Shown here piece after piece: positions 1 through 8,435 of a stretch of 38,052 nt of DNA. Source of the DNA: Gammaproteobacteria bacterium (GTDB lineage Bacteria; Pseudomonadota; Gammaproteobacteria; Thiohalospirales; Thiohalospiraceae); assembly GCA_024277575.1 (NCBI GenBank), contig JAJRUX010000062.1:1-38052 (forward strand), in the 5' to 3' direction. The position numbers and the translations under genes are program-made. Position 1 is the stretch's first letter. Each line of letters begins with the position of its first letter. The notes below the pieces were generated by a model. The model made no database searches, was not told the DNA's origin, and worked only from the letters and a program-made list of their open reading frames with translations.

Positions 1-957
1 CACATCTATGTATCCAACTGGTTCTTCCTGGGCATGATGGTGATGATCACCTACCTGCATGTGGTCAACAGCCTGGCGATTCCGGTCAGCCTGTTCAAGT
101 CCTACTCGGTGTTCTCCGGGGTACAGGACGCGATGATCCAGTGGTGGTGGGGTCACAATGCCGTGGGTTATTATCTGACCGCCGGCTTTCTGGGCATCAT
201 GTATTATTTCGTACCCAAACAGGCTAACCGCCCGGTATTCTCCTACCGCCTGTCGGTTATTCACTTCTGGGCGCTGATGTTCGGCTATGTCTGGCTGGGC
301 GCTCACCATCTTCAGTACACCGCTCTGCCTGACTGGACCGGCTCTTTGGGTGCTGCAGTTTCCCTGGCCATGATCATCCCCTCCTGGGGTGGCGCGGTGA
401 ACGGCATGATGACCCTGTCCGGTGCCTGGGACAAGTTGCGTACTGACTATGTGCTGCGCTTCCTGGTAATGTCGCTGGCCTTCTATGCCATGTCCACCTT
501 TGAAGGTCCGGTTATGTCTTCCAAGACCGTGAATGCTCTTTCTCACTACACCGACTGGTCTATTGGCCATGTTCACTCCGGTGCATTGGGCTGGGTGGTC
601 ATGGTGGCAGCCGGTGCTCTGTATCACATGATTATGAAGCTGTGGAATACCGAAATGTACTCTGACAAGCTGGTCAACCTGCACTTCTGGATGGCAACCA
701 TCGGCGCGGTTATTTACATCGTTGCCATGTGGGTGTCCGGTATCATGCAGGGACTGATGTGGCGTGACTATGATGCTTTCGGAACTTTGAGCTACACCTT
801 CGCTGAGTCCGTTGCGGCCATGCACCCCTACTATGTGATGCGTGCTGTGGGTGGTGTTATTTTCTGGGGCGGTGCTGTAGTCATGCTGTACAACATGATC
901 ATGACCATTCGTATGGCCAGTGCGACTCGTGGCGTTGGCGCCCCTGCCAGAGCTTAA
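1..957 (+). CDS. ccoN: cbb3-type cytochrome c oxidase subunit I (5' partial)
   Basis: Catalytic haem-copper subunit of the cbb3 oxidase, an inner-membrane proton-pumping terminal oxidase with high oxygen affinity. The reading frame is open from base 1, so the N-terminal part (about a third of the usual 470-480 residues) lies outside the window; the 318 residues present are the C-terminal part. Visible motifs are [10 protein letters not shown] (CuB histidine and cross-linked tyrosine region), GAHHLQYT (the CuB histidine pair) and [11 protein letters not shown] (the two histidines binding high- and low-spin haem b), set among many hydrophobic helices. It ends TAA 23 bases before ccoO and heads the ccoNOQP operon. 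Its promoter is not in the window. Confidence 0.97.
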   Translation, partial: HIYVSNWFFLGMMVMITYLHVVNSLAIPVSLFKSYSVFSGVQDAMIQWWWGHNAVGYYLTAGFLGIMYYFVPKQANRPVFSYRLSVIHFWALMFGYVWLGAHHLQYTALPDWTGSLGAAVSLAMIIPSWGGAVNGMMTLSGAWDKLRTDYVLRFLVMSLAFYAMSTFEGPVMSSKTVNALSHYTDWSIGHVHSGALGWVVMVAAGALYHMIMKLWNTEMYSDKLVNLHFWMATIGAVIYIVAMWVSGIMQGLMWRDYDAFGTLSYTFAESVAAMHPYYVMRAVGGVIFWGGAVVMLYNMIMTIRMASATRGVGAPARA

Positions 958-980
958 TGGCTGAGAAGGAGTAGAAATCA

Positions 981-1694
981 ATGTCAAATGAAATTCATTC
1001 AACCAAATTTCAGGACAAGGTCGAAAGCAATGTCTTTGTCATGTTCATTATGTTGGCAATACTGCTCTCGGTTGGCGGCTTGGTGGAGATCGTTCCGCTG
1101 TTCTACCTGAAGGGGACGATGGAACACAACAAGCATCCCGAAATTGTCTGGCAGCGCCAGGCAGGGCAAACGCTGGCGGACTGGAAGCCGGGTGACGGCA
1201 TCCGACCCTATACGGCACTGGAGCTTGCTGGGCGTGAAGTATATATCCGGGAGGGGTGCTATCTCTGTCACTCCCAGATGATCCGGCCTTTCCGTGACGA
1301 GGCAGAGCGTTATGGTCACTACTCACTGGCTTCCGAGTCAATGTATGACCATCCGTTCCAGTGGGGGTCCAAGCGTACCGGCCCTGATTTGGCTCGAGTT
1401 GGTGGAAAATACTCCGATGAGTGGCATCGTCAGCATCTGATTGCACCACGCTCACTGGTTCCGGAATCGGTTATGCCGAATTATCCTTGGTTGGCGAAAA
1501 ACATGCTGAGTGGGGATAACGCAGTAGCTACCATGAAGGCGATGGCCATGGTTGGCGTACCTTATATCGACGCTGACTATGCTACAGCGGCAGATGAGGT
1601 CAGTGGTAAAACCGAGTTGGATGCAGTTGTTGCCTATCTGCAGGTATTGGGAACCATGGTGACCTTCGAAGAAGGTGTGGATTATCGTGAGTAG
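981..1694 (+). CDS. ccoO: cbb3-type cytochrome c oxidase subunit II, monohaem cytochrome c
   Basis: Membrane-anchored c-type cytochrome that passes electrons from CcoP to the CcoN active site. 237 residues, slightly long for the family. One N-terminal transmembrane anchor (residues about 17-40) is followed by a periplasmic domain with a single CxxCH haem site at C93-C96-H97 and a probable methionine ligand at M165 in the sequence [10 protein letters not shown]. The ATG is preceded by AAGGAG at 966-971, ten bases upstream. The stop codon overlaps the GTG start chosen for ccoQ, indicating translational coupling. Confidence 0.97.
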   Translation: MSNEIHSTKFQDKVESNVFVMFIMLAILLSVGGLVEIVPLFYLKGTMEHNKHPEIVWQRQAGQTLADWKPGDGIRPYTALELAGREVYIREGCYLCHSQMIRPFRDEAERYGHYSLASESMYDHPFQWGSKRTGPDLARVGGKYSDEWHRQHLIAPRSLVPESVMPNYPWLAKNMLSGDNAVATMKAMAMVGVPYIDADYATAADEVSGKTELDAVVAYLQVLGTMVTFEEGVDYRE

Positions 1695-1893
1695 TCTTGC
1701 TGAATATTTTCATACGGATTGGGCGGCGCTGACGCTGAATGACTGGATTGGTCTGGTCACAACAGTCGCCGTTTTTATCCTGATGGTTATTGCGTATATC
1801 TATGTGTTTCACCCGGCCAACCGGGAGCATTTGGAGACGCGCAAATATATTCCGCTGGATGATGACCGTTTTGAGACGGAGGATAAGAGATGA
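1687..1893 (+). CDS. ccoQ: cbb3-type oxidase small subunit CcoQ
   Basis: Small single-pass membrane protein that stabilises the cbb3 complex. From GTG 1687 it has 68 residues: one transmembrane helix (roughly [21 protein letters not shown]) and then a polar cytoplasmic tail with the family-typical HPANREH and PLDDD segments. Two GTG starts are possible, 1675 and 1687. I chose 1687 because AAGAAGG sits about ten bases upstream and the codon overlaps the ccoO stop. The end overlaps the ccoP ATG as ATGA. Confidence 0.88.
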   Translation: MSSLAEYFHTDWAALTLNDWIGLVTTVAVFILMVIAYIYVFHPANREHLETRKYIPLDDDRFETEDKR

Positions 1894-2747
1894 GTGATAA
1901 AAGTAATCCGTACAAAGTTCCTACTACCGGGCACGTATGGGATGATAATTTGGCTGAGTTGCTGAATGAGCCACCCAAGTGGTGGATGATCGGCTTTTGG
2001 GCCAGTATGGCATTAGTGGTTATTTACTGGTTGGTCTATCCATCGATTCCGCTGGTGAACACCCATTTCAAGGGAATTATGGGCTGGACTGCGATCAAAG
2101 AGCTCAAGCAGGATATGCAGGCTATTGAGCAGGTTCGCGCCAAATATGAGAACAGGCTTCCAGGTATGTCGGCTGCTGCCATTCTGGCGGATGATGAGTT
2201 GACTCAATATGTTACCCGTTCTGCCAAGGTGCTGTTTGGTGATAACTGTGCAGCCTGTCATGGTACTTCTGGTGCAGGTAACCCGAATTTCCCGGTGTTG
2301 GTGGATGATGACTGGCTGTATGGCGGAAAGATCGAAAATATCGTACAAAGCATCGCCAATGGTCGTCGTGGCAACATGCCGGCTCATACTGGCACGCTGA
2401 GTGATCAGGAGATAGCCGATGTTGCAAAACATGTCAAGGCGCTGAGTGAGGGTGGTGAATATGCTCCTGGCAAGGAAATATTCGCCGGTAAAGGCGCTTG
2501 TTTCGCGTGTCATGGGCAGGATGGCAAGGGAATGACAGCGTTGGGATCTGCCAATCTGACTGATGGTATCTGGAGGTTCTCACCTGGCACGGAAGAGGCG
2601 ATAGCGTACACAATTGCTCATGGTGTTAATGCTCCCAAGGATCCCAAGACGCGAGATGCTGTGATGCCCAAGTTTGGTGGCAAGATGAGCGAAGTTGAGA
2701 TCAACAAGCTGGCGGTTTATGTATACAAGCTTGGTGGTGGGCAGTAA
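1890..2747 (+). CDS. ccoP: cbb3-type cytochrome c oxidase subunit III, dihaem cytochrome c
   Basis: Dihaem membrane-bound cytochrome c that takes electrons from soluble cytochromes into the oxidase. 285 residues: a short N-terminal cytoplasmic segment containing GHVWDDNLAELLNEPPKWW (the CcoP signature), one transmembrane helix at about 32-52, then two cytochrome c domains with CxxCH sites at C120-C123-H124 and C204-C207-H208. The ATG overlaps the ccoQ stop, and the upstream GGAGG within ggaggataagag supplies a ribosome site. It closes the structural operon; a GC-rich hairpin follows about 40 bases later. Confidence 0.97.
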   Translation: MSDKSNPYKVPTTGHVWDDNLAELLNEPPKWWMIGFWASMALVVIYWLVYPSIPLVNTHFKGIMGWTAIKELKQDMQAIEQVRAKYENRLPGMSAAAILADDELTQYVTRSAKVLFGDNCAACHGTSGAGNPNFPVLVDDDWLYGGKIENIVQSIANGRRGNMPAHTGTLSDQEIADVAKHVKALSEGGEYAPGKEIFAGKGACFACHGQDGKGMTALGSANLTDGIWRFSPGTEEAIAYTIAHGVNAPKDPKTRDAVMPKFGGKMSEVEINKLAVYVYKLGGGQ

Positions 2748-2784
2748 TGCCTGGATCATTTGAAACCTGACCTGGATGTAGATT

Positions 2785-2808
2785 AGCGGGGCGGATTTCC
2801 GCCCCGTT
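2785..2808 (+). terminator. GC-rich hairpin after ccoP
   Basis: GGGGCGG (2788-2794) pairs with CCGCCCC (2799-2805) around an ATTT loop, and the outer C2787-G2806 and A2785-T2808 pairs extend the stem. No run of T follows on the plus strand, so it may attenuate transcription or protect the ccoNOQP mRNA 3' end rather than terminate fully. The short ORF at 2839 starts 31 bases later and could be reached by read-through. Confidence 0.45.
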
Positions 2809-2838
2809 GATTATGAAGATGAGAAAAGGGGACTTGTT

Positions 2839-2952
2839 ATGGATGCAGTATTTATCGGTGCTATCCTTTCGGTAATCGGTTCAATAGTGATTTTTATCGT
2901 GGTTGCCATTAAAATTATGAAGTTGATTAATACCACGCACTCGGAAGACTGA
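2839..2952 (+). CDS. 37-residue single-pass membrane protein, possible cbb3 accessory subunit
   Basis: Short ORF of 38 codons including the stop. The protein is one hydrophobic helix (about residues 4-24, rich in Ile and Val) followed by a basic stretch (KIMK) and a polar tail ending HSED. AAGGGG ends eight bases before the ATG, giving a good ribosome site. It lies 91 bases downstream of ccoP on the same strand. In Pseudomonas stutzeri a similarly sized single-helix subunit, CcoM, associates with cbb3 oxidase. I see similarity in size, topology and context but not clear sequence identity, so assignment to CcoM is an inference. The coding case rests on the ribosome site, the helix pattern and position. 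Confidence 0.55.
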   Translation: MDAVFIGAILSVIGSIVIFIVVAIKIMKLINTTHSED

Positions 2953-2988
2953 GCTGTTTCAACTATTGTAGTTGGACTATTTATTAAA

Positions 2989-3006
2989 CCTGAATCCGTG
3001 GGTTCA
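2989..3006 (+). repeat. left terminal inverted repeat of the MITE-like element
   Basis: 18 bp, preceded directly by TTAAA (2984-2988). It is perfectly complementary to the right end at 3130-3147. Confidence 0.85.
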
Positions 3007-3129
3007 TGATGGCGCATAGCACAAGCTCTTGATTCCACAGCGGTTCAAAAAATGCCCGCTTAACTAAGGGTGAAGCCAAGATTTTTTGATTCCACTGTGA
3101 AATCAATATCTTGCACTTTGCATCCGCCC

Positions 3130-3147
3130 TGAACCCACGGATTCAGG
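3130..3147 (-). repeat. right terminal inverted repeat of the MITE-like element
   Basis: 18 bp, followed directly by TTAAA (3148-3152), the second copy of the presumed target duplication. Confidence 0.85.
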
Positions 3148-3160
3148 TTAAAGTAATAAA

Positions 3161-3192
3161 ACAAAAAAAGGGGAGAAATCTCCTTTTTTTGT
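3161..3192. terminator. bidirectional intrinsic terminator
   Basis: ACAAAAAAAGG and CCTTTTTTTGT form long complementary arms, with an inner GGAG/CTCC stem. There is a run of seven T after the stem on the plus strand, and on the minus strand another T run followed by TTTTATTAC. It could end read-through from the ccoP and 37-residue ORF side and also end the possible minus-strand ORF at 3268-3483. Confidence 0.7.
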
Positions 3193-3267
3193 TTCTATAT
3201 ATTACGGCCCTTTTGTCAGGGAGTGTTTTAACTATTCTATCCATCTCTGATTTGTCTGGTTGTGGCA

Positions 3268-3483
3268 TCAAAAACGCTGGTTTGCAGGTTGGTGTAAACG
3301 GCATGTTTTATGTGCAATAAAGTCAGGTGTAATCTTAGTGGTTATGGTCTTACCTTTAACTGTGGTGAATAGTCCCGTTTTTTTATCCCAAGCTGTTTCT
3401 ATTCCTTTTTTAGTCGGTTTCCATTGCTTCTCTGTACATGGAATAATGCCTTTCGTGATACAATAATCCCTTCCACATTTCAT
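3268..3483 (-). CDS. possible 71-residue cysteine-containing small protein, unrecognised
   Basis: Minus-strand ORF starting ATG at 3483 with GGAG five bases upstream (minus-strand cggagatgcgATG), ending 75 bases before a terminator that works in this direction. The protein is Lys/Thr-rich, with cysteines near residues 3, 8, 15 and 61 (MKCGRDYC at the start). I recognise no family. The frame is open further upstream (to 3624), but that part would run over the ccoG start and is probably not translated. The ribosome site and terminator support a gene; the lack of any recognisable domain and the AT-rich context do not. It could also be debris left by a transposition event. Confidence 0.3.
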   Translation of the reverse strand: MKCGRDYCITKGIIPCTEKQWKPTKKGIETAWDKKTGLFTTVKGKTITTKITPDFIAHKTCRLHQPANQRF

Positions 3484-3613
3484 CGCATCTCCGTTTTTGG
3501 ATAACGGCATATTTGGCGATATGGTGCTTATCCTTCGGCTCGTCGACGCCGCTTCGATGCTTTGACAGGCAGGTGGACATATCGATGGTCTTGTATGTAA
3601 CGTGAGGAATGGT

Positions 3614-5041
3614 ATGAGCAACAACAGCCGGCCAGAGCAAAACGCTAATCTTTCTGACCTGTATGAAGAGGCGGGTCATTGGCATGTGAATACCGGTGGT
3701 GAGACTATCCATGCCAAGCGGATTGGTGGGCGTTTTCGCCGGCTCAAGTGGATGACGTCTTCAATCTGGCTACTATTTTTTCTTGGCCCTTATCTGCGTT
3801 GGGGTGGGCGTCAGGCCATTCTATATGATATTCCCAACCGTCAGTTTCACTTTTTTGGGCTGACTATCCTGCCTCAAGATGTGTGGATGCTGTCGCTGGT
3901 GTTGCTGTTTCTTGCCATCGTGCTGATTGGAGCCACGGTTATTGCAGGCCGGGTGTTCTGCGGTTTTTTCTGTTTTCAGACTGCGTGGACGGATGTTTTT
4001 ACCTGGATCGAGGACAAGCTGGAAGGGCCTCCAGCCAAGCGACGCAAACTGGATAAAGCGCCATGGGATGCCACCAAGATCCGGATCAAGTTTACCAAGC
4101 ATTTTTTGTGGTTGTTGATCGCCGTGGTAACTGGTGTAACTTTTGCCGGTTGGTTCACTGATATCTATCAGCTCTGGTATGACTTCTTCACCCTTCAGGC
4201 TCATCCTGCCGCATGGGTAACATTGGGCCTGTTTATTGCCGGTACCTATATTCTGGCTGGTTTTATGCGAGAGCAGGTCTGTTTCTGGTTGTGCCCCTAT
4301 TCACGTATTCAGGGGGTTATGTATGAGCCGGAAACTATTCTTCCCACTTATGATGTCAAGCGAGGCGAGCCCCGGGGAAGACTAAAAAAAGGGGCTTCCG
4401 TTGATGATGATCAGTTTGGGGATTGTGTGGACTGTAATTTGTGTGTAGCGGTATGTCCTACCGGAGTTGATATTCGCCATGGCCAGCAGGAGGGATGCAT
4501 AACTTGCGGCCTCTGTATTGATGCTTGCGATCAGGTAATGGATAAAGTCAATCGTCCTCACGGCCTGATTCGGTACGCATCGCTGGATGAAATTGAAGGA
4601 AAACCGAGAATAGCGTTGTTTAAGCGTCCCAAAGTACTGGTCAGTCTGGCCATAATAACGATTGCCTTGCTGGGAATAATATATGGCGTAGCAAATATTT
4701 CCGGGATTGAGCTTAAAGTTTTGCATGATCGGCAGCCACTGTTTGTGCTGCAAAGTGATGGTTCAATTCAAAACAGGTATGAGATTAAGGTACTTAACAA
4801 GACCAGTCAGGATATTCATGTCAAGCTCACCGCTGAGGGTCCTGCCGGTTTGAAGATTGCGGGTGCAGAGAAGGCGCTTGTTGCGCCCAAGGGTAATATT
4901 TCTGCATATACAGTGTTTGTCAGGGTTCCAAAGAAAAATCTTGCAGGGGAGCGCGTTCCTATAATCTTTCGGGTATCAGCACAGGAGCAGCCAGATCTGA
5001 GTACCGAATATGAAAGCATGTTTTTTGGCCCGCGCCGCTGA
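3614..5041 (+). CDS. ccoG: cbb3 oxidase assembly protein CcoG, ferredoxin-like cupric reductase
   Basis: Polytopic membrane iron-sulfur protein; the family reduces Cu(II) to Cu(I) for CcoI-dependent CuB insertion. 475 residues from ATG 3614. I prefer this ATG to GTG 3602 because GAGG lies six bases upstream. Several N-terminal membrane helices contain the pairs GRVFCGFFC and CFWLCPYSRIQ. Two 4Fe-4S cysteine clusters follow at C271/274/277/281 and C295/298/301/305, then another helix and a C-terminal immunoglobulin-like periplasmic domain. It heads the assembly operon ccoGHIS, with ccoH 18 bases downstream. Confidence 0.95.
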   Translation: MSNNSRPEQNANLSDLYEEAGHWHVNTGGETIHAKRIGGRFRRLKWMTSSIWLLFFLGPYLRWGGRQAILYDIPNRQFHFFGLTILPQDVWMLSLVLLFLAIVLIGATVIAGRVFCGFFCFQTAWTDVFTWIEDKLEGPPAKRRKLDKAPWDATKIRIKFTKHFLWLLIAVVTGVTFAGWFTDIYQLWYDFFTLQAHPAAWVTLGLFIAGTYILAGFMREQVCFWLCPYSRIQGVMYEPETILPTYDVKRGEPRGRLKKGASVDDDQFGDCVDCNLCVAVCPTGVDIRHGQQEGCITCGLCIDACDQVMDKVNRPHGLIRYASLDEIEGKPRIALFKRPKVLVSLAIITIALLGIIYGVANISGIELKVLHDRQPLFVLQSDGSIQNRYEIKVLNKTSQDIHVKLTAEGPAGLKIAGAEKALVAPKGNISAYTVFVRVPKKNLAGERVPIIFRVSAQEQPDLSTEYESMFFGPRR

Positions 5042-5059
5042 TTAACGGAGCAACGAAAT

Positions 5060-5590
5060 ATGAGTAAAACATTGGAAAACCGGTTCTCACAGAGCAGCAA
5101 GCGTGCCTGGCGGAATCCTTGGGTGGTCGGTTGGTTGGTGCTGCTTGGAATCGTTCTGGCAGTCAACGCAGGAATGATAACATTGGCGTTTGTTACCGGG
5201 CCGGGATTGGTGGACAAGAATTACTATGAACTGGGTCAGGAGTTTGAGAGAAATCGCCTTAAACGAGTAGCGGCCCGGAGTGCCCTTGGCTGGACGGCTC
5301 ATCTGGATATGCCAGAAGAGAACCAACAGGGTATCGGTGCGGTATATCGGTTCAGTGTGGTGGATCGTGTTGGGGTTCCAGTTGATAATCTGCAAGTACA
5401 GATCAGCACCTATCGCCCTTCAGATGCTGATGCGGACTTTTCTGTGCCAATGGAGCCTTATGCGCCAGGGATGTATCAAGCCGAACTGGTATTTCCTCTT
5501 AAAGGTCATTGGGAAATCACCCTTGTTGCAAAACAGGGTGAGGAAAGCTACGAGCTTATCAAACGGCGTATTTTTGTGCTTGGAAACTAG
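5060..5590 (+). CDS. ccoH: cbb3 oxidase assembly factor CcoH (FixH family)
   Basis: Single-pass membrane protein needed for assembly and stability of cbb3 oxidase. 176 residues: a short polar N-terminus with NPWVVGWL, one transmembrane helix at about residues 26-50, the family landmark DKNYYELGQEFE, and a C-terminal beta-rich periplasmic domain ending in GHWEITLVAKQG. It sits in the usual place between ccoG and ccoI, 18 bases after ccoG. Confidence 0.93.
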   Translation: MSKTLENRFSQSSKRAWRNPWVVGWLVLLGIVLAVNAGMITLAFVTGPGLVDKNYYELGQEFERNRLKRVAARSALGWTAHLDMPEENQQGIGAVYRFSVVDRVGVPVDNLQVQISTYRPSDADADFSVPMEPYAPGMYQAELVFPLKGHWEITLVAKQGEESYELIKRRIFVLGN

Positions 5591-5644
5591 TATGTTTCGT
5601 GGGCAATATAGAATTCACCATGAATAGTGTTACCAGGGCAGTGC

Positions 5645-8143
5645 ATGTCATCATATCAGCCTCAATCTGAGGCTGGCACCGGCGAACAGGGTTCTACGCA
5701 GAATGGCTGCTTTCATTGTGGTTTGCCGCTTCCCGAATGTGAACTGTTTGAAGCGGAAATCGAGGGTTGCTCAAGGCGTTTCTGCTGTCTGGGTTGTCAG
5801 TCCGTTTGTAAGGTAATCTATGATGCCGGGCTGGATGGGTTTTATCAGCGGGCTCCCGAAGGTACTCTGCTTGCTCCTCCCCCTGAACTGCCTAAAGATC
5901 TCGCTTTTTACGACTTGGATGAGGTTCAGAGTGAGTATGTTAGCGATCTGGGTGAGCAGCGGGAGATCGATCTGCTGGTAGAGGGGATCCACTGCGCTGC
6001 CTGTGTCTGGCTTATCGAGCGGACTCTGGCTGGGGTTCCCGGCGTGACTAGTGCCAATGTCAATTTGTCTGGCAGACGGCTGCATCTGCGTTGGGACAAC
6101 AACAAAATTCATCTGTCTCAAATTCTGGCCCGGCTGGGTGAAATTGGCTACGTTGCAGTACCGTTTGATCCGGATGCGGCGGAAGGTGCTCTCAAGCGCC
6201 AGAACCGGGCATTCCTGTTCCGCATCGCCTTTGCCGGGTTTGCCATGATGAATCTGCTATGGGTCTCCATAGCACTGTACACCGGGGCGGATGAAGGGGA
6301 GTTCCGCAACCTGTTTTACTGGGTAGGATTTGCGCTTGCCACCCCTACGCTGTTTTATTCCGGTTTCCCTTTCCTCAAGGGGGCCTGGACCGGGCTGCGG
6401 CGAATGCACCTGACCATGGATCTGCCCATCGCCATTGGTGCCACCTCGACCTATCTTTATTCCGGCTACGTCACCATGTTCAACCCTGTCCAGGGGCATG
6501 TCTATTTCGATACGGTGGTTAATCTGATTTTTGTACTGCTGGTCGGACGCTTTCTTGAGTCAACATCCAAGCGTCATGCCGTGGCGGCGAGTCAACGTCT
6601 TATGGATCTGCAGCCGCGCGTTGCAACGGTAGTGCGGGATGGTGTCGATCAGATAGTGCCGGTGCGGGCAGTCAAGGCAGGGGAGCTGATCCTGGTCAAG
6701 GCTGGGGAGCAGATTCCGGTCGATGGCACTATCACTGAGGGACGTAGTTCAATAAATGAGGCCATGCTTACTGGCGAATCCAGGCCGGTAGACAAAATGA
6801 GGGATGACAAAGTGTCAGCAGGCACCATGAACCTTACCAGCACGCTGCAAATTCGAGTAACCGGTGTTCTGAAGGATACTGCACTGGGGCGCATTATTCA
6901 CCTGGTGGAGGAGGCGCAGGCATCCAAAGCGCCAATTCAGCGAATTGCGGATCGAATTGTTCCCTGGTTTGTTACTGTTACTCTGGTACTGGCGGCACTG
7001 ACCTTTGGCTTCTGGTTGAACAGTGGGCTCGAACTGGCGCTGATGGCTGCCATTTCGGTGCTAATCATAACCTGCCCCTGCGCTTTCGGAATGGCAACGC
7101 CGATGGCAATTGCAGTAGCCTCCGGACTGGGCGCCCGTAACGGCATCCTGGTTAAAAATGGTGAAGTGCTGGAGACATTGTCCCGGATCTCCCACTTTGT
7201 GTTTGACAAGACCGGAACTCTGACCGAGGGGCGGATGAAAGTTCAGGTGCTGCATTTGGTGAAGGGTAGCCGTGAGCAGGATATTGTTGCTCTGGCGGCC
7301 TTGGTAGAGCGTTATTCAGAGCACAGTATCGCACAGGCGATTGTGTTGAAGGCGGAATCTGATGAGCTGGAGCATGGCACAGACCCTGTAATTAACTTTG
7401 AAAACCGGGCTGGTCTGGGTGTCAGCGCCGATGTAAATGGTCGGAAAATTTTGTTAGGGAGTCGAACCTGGCTGGCCCGGAATGGGGTGGAGGATTCCGG
7501 GGTATTCACCGATCCCTCCCGGCGTCTGGAAAAAGGTGCGGTAACCTGTATTTATATGGCTATTGACGGCCGGGAGGTGGCTCTGTTCGGTGTTGCCGAT
7601 CAATTGCGCCCTGGTGCGGCTGAACTGCTTGACTCATTCCGTCAGCAGGGAATTCGTTTGACTCTGCTCAGTGGAGACAGCAAACAGGTGGCCCAGGCCG
7701 TAGCCCGGCAGTTGGGTGGCATGGAGGTGATTGCCGAAGTGCTGCCGGATGAGAAAGACAGTGTAATCCAGCGGTTGCAGGAAGAGGGCGAACGTGTTGC
7801 CATGGTGGGAGATGGCATAAATGACGCTCCGGCTCTGATTCGGGCTGACGTGGGAATTTCGCTGGGTTCCGGTACCGATGCGTCCATGGAGAGCTCTGAT
7901 ATTGTACTGATGAGCGATGAACTGGACAAGGTGGAGCAGAGTGTGGCACTGTCGCGGCGTACGCTGCGCACTATCCGGCAGAATATCGGCATCTCCTTAG
8001 TCTACAATAGTATTATGGTGCCTCTGGCAATGATGGCCTATGTGACACCGCTGGTTGCAGCGATTGCCATGCCGATCAGCTCCCTGCTGGTAATCGGGAA
8101 TTCGGCGCGGATCCGGACACTGTTTGCCAAAAAATCATCTTGA
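5645..8143 (+). CDS. ccoI: copper-transporting P1B-type ATPase CcoI
   Basis: Copper-exporting ATPase that delivers Cu(I) across the inner membrane for the CcoN CuB site. 832 residues from ATG 5645. The frame also allows GTG 5627, but AGGG lies eight bases before the ATG. Order of domains: an N-terminal cysteine-rich metal-binding region (CFHCGLPLPEC, CCLGCQSVC) typical of CcoI/FixI; an HMA domain with C117AAC120; membrane helices; the actuator motif TGES at 376-379; the transport site CPC at 477-479; phosphorylation aspartate D521 in DKTGTLTEG; and the hinge VGDGINDAPAL. It lies between ccoH and ccoS as usual. Confidence 0.96.
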   Translation: MSSYQPQSEAGTGEQGSTQNGCFHCGLPLPECELFEAEIEGCSRRFCCLGCQSVCKVIYDAGLDGFYQRAPEGTLLAPPPELPKDLAFYDLDEVQSEYVSDLGEQREIDLLVEGIHCAACVWLIERTLAGVPGVTSANVNLSGRRLHLRWDNNKIHLSQILARLGEIGYVAVPFDPDAAEGALKRQNRAFLFRIAFAGFAMMNLLWVSIALYTGADEGEFRNLFYWVGFALATPTLFYSGFPFLKGAWTGLRRMHLTMDLPIAIGATSTYLYSGYVTMFNPVQGHVYFDTVVNLIFVLLVGRFLESTSKRHAVAASQRLMDLQPRVATVVRDGVDQIVPVRAVKAGELILVKAGEQIPVDGTITEGRSSINEAMLTGESRPVDKMRDDKVSAGTMNLTSTLQIRVTGVLKDTALGRIIHLVEEAQASKAPIQRIADRIVPWFVTVTLVLAALTFGFWLNSGLELALMAAISVLIITCPCAFGMATPMAIAVASGLGARNGILVKNGEVLETLSRISHFVFDKTGTLTEGRMKVQVLHLVKGSREQDIVALAALVERYSEHSIAQAIVLKAESDELEHGTDPVINFENRAGLGVSADVNGRKILLGSRTWLARNGVEDSGVFTDPSRRLEKGAVTCIYMAIDGREVALFGVADQLRPGAAELLDSFRQQGIRLTLLSGDSKQVAQAVARQLGGMEVIAEVLPDEKDSVIQRLQEEGERVAMVGDGINDAPALIRADVGISLGSGTDASMESSDIVLMSDELDKVEQSVALSRRTLRTIRQNIGISLVYNSIMVPLAMMAYVTPLVAAIAMPISSLLVIGNSARIRTLFAKKSS

Positions 8144-8177
8144 TAGGACAGCAATATAAAATGGTTGAATCAACTCG

Positions 8178-8393
8178 ATGGAAGTAATCTACTCATTGAT
8201 CCCCGGTATGCTGGTAATGGGCGTAGGTTTGGTGGGCGTACTGATATGGGCAATAAAACGGGGGCAGTTTGACGATCTGGAGGGGGATGGAAACCGTTTG
8301 CTGATGGATGACGATGATCCCCTGTTGCCTGATGAGATGCGCAAGGGTAGTAAGTCAAATGCCCGTCACTGGCCCGATGCAGAAGATGAGTAA
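8178..8393 (+). CDS. ccoS: cbb3-type oxidase assembly protein CcoS
   Basis: 71-residue single-pass membrane protein involved in maturation of the CcoN metal and haem cofactors. N-terminal hydrophobic helix at about 5-26, then the family hallmark GQFDDLEGDGNRLLMDDD and an acidic tail. It follows ccoI by 34 bases and closes the ccoGHIS cluster. A weak hairpin (ACGGGT 8401-8406 with ACCCGT 8417-8422) follows before thiD. Confidence 0.94.
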   Translation: MEVIYSLIPGMLVMGVGLVGVLIWAIKRGQFDDLEGDGNRLLMDDDDPLLPDEMRKGSKSNARHWPDAEDE

Positions 8394-8435
8394 CGTTGTA
8401 ACGGGTTAATATTTTGACCCGTGGAACAGAACAAC

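Larger units (their letters stand above)
2989..3147. mobile_element. MITE-like element, 159 bp, 18-bp perfect terminal inverted repeats
   Basis: The left end CCTGAATCCGTGGGTTCA (2989-3006) is the exact reverse complement of the right end (3130-3147). The element is flanked by identical TTAAA at 2984-2988 and 3148-3152, as expected for a target-site duplication. It is too short to encode a transposase and contains no convincing ORF, so it is a non-autonomous miniature element. Inside, TTGATTCCAC occurs twice in direct orientation (3029-3038 and 3086-3095). Repeats beginning CC with AT-rich targets occur in some IS families, but I cannot assign a parent IS from this window. Confidence 0.8.
2953..3613. 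other. 660-bp region between ccoNOQP and ccoGHIS
   Basis: The interval holds the MITE-like element (2989-3147), an AT-rich terminator hairpin (3161-3192) and a possible 71-residue minus-strand ORF (3268-3483). From 3484 to 3613 there is a short hairpin CCGTT...AACGG (3491-3507) but no clear sigma-70 promoter or FNR box that I can support for ccoG. The region is visibly more AT-rich than the flanking genes, consistent with acquired or non-coding DNA. Confidence 0.6.

Noticed and set aside
3086-3106. FNR/ANR-box-like TTGAT...ATCAA upstream of ccoG
   Set aside because: The half-sites are 11 bases apart; an FNR site needs four. It is inside the MITE and better read as part of its structure.
3111-3320. 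69-codon plus-strand ORF starting inside the MITE
   Set aside because: It crosses the inverted end and the terminator hairpin, has no ribosome site, and its low-complexity Lys/Leu stretch is the translated terminator.
8401-8422. Hairpin ACGGGT...ACCCGT as a terminator after ccoS
   Set aside because: Only six base pairs with a ten-base loop and no T run; too weak to call.
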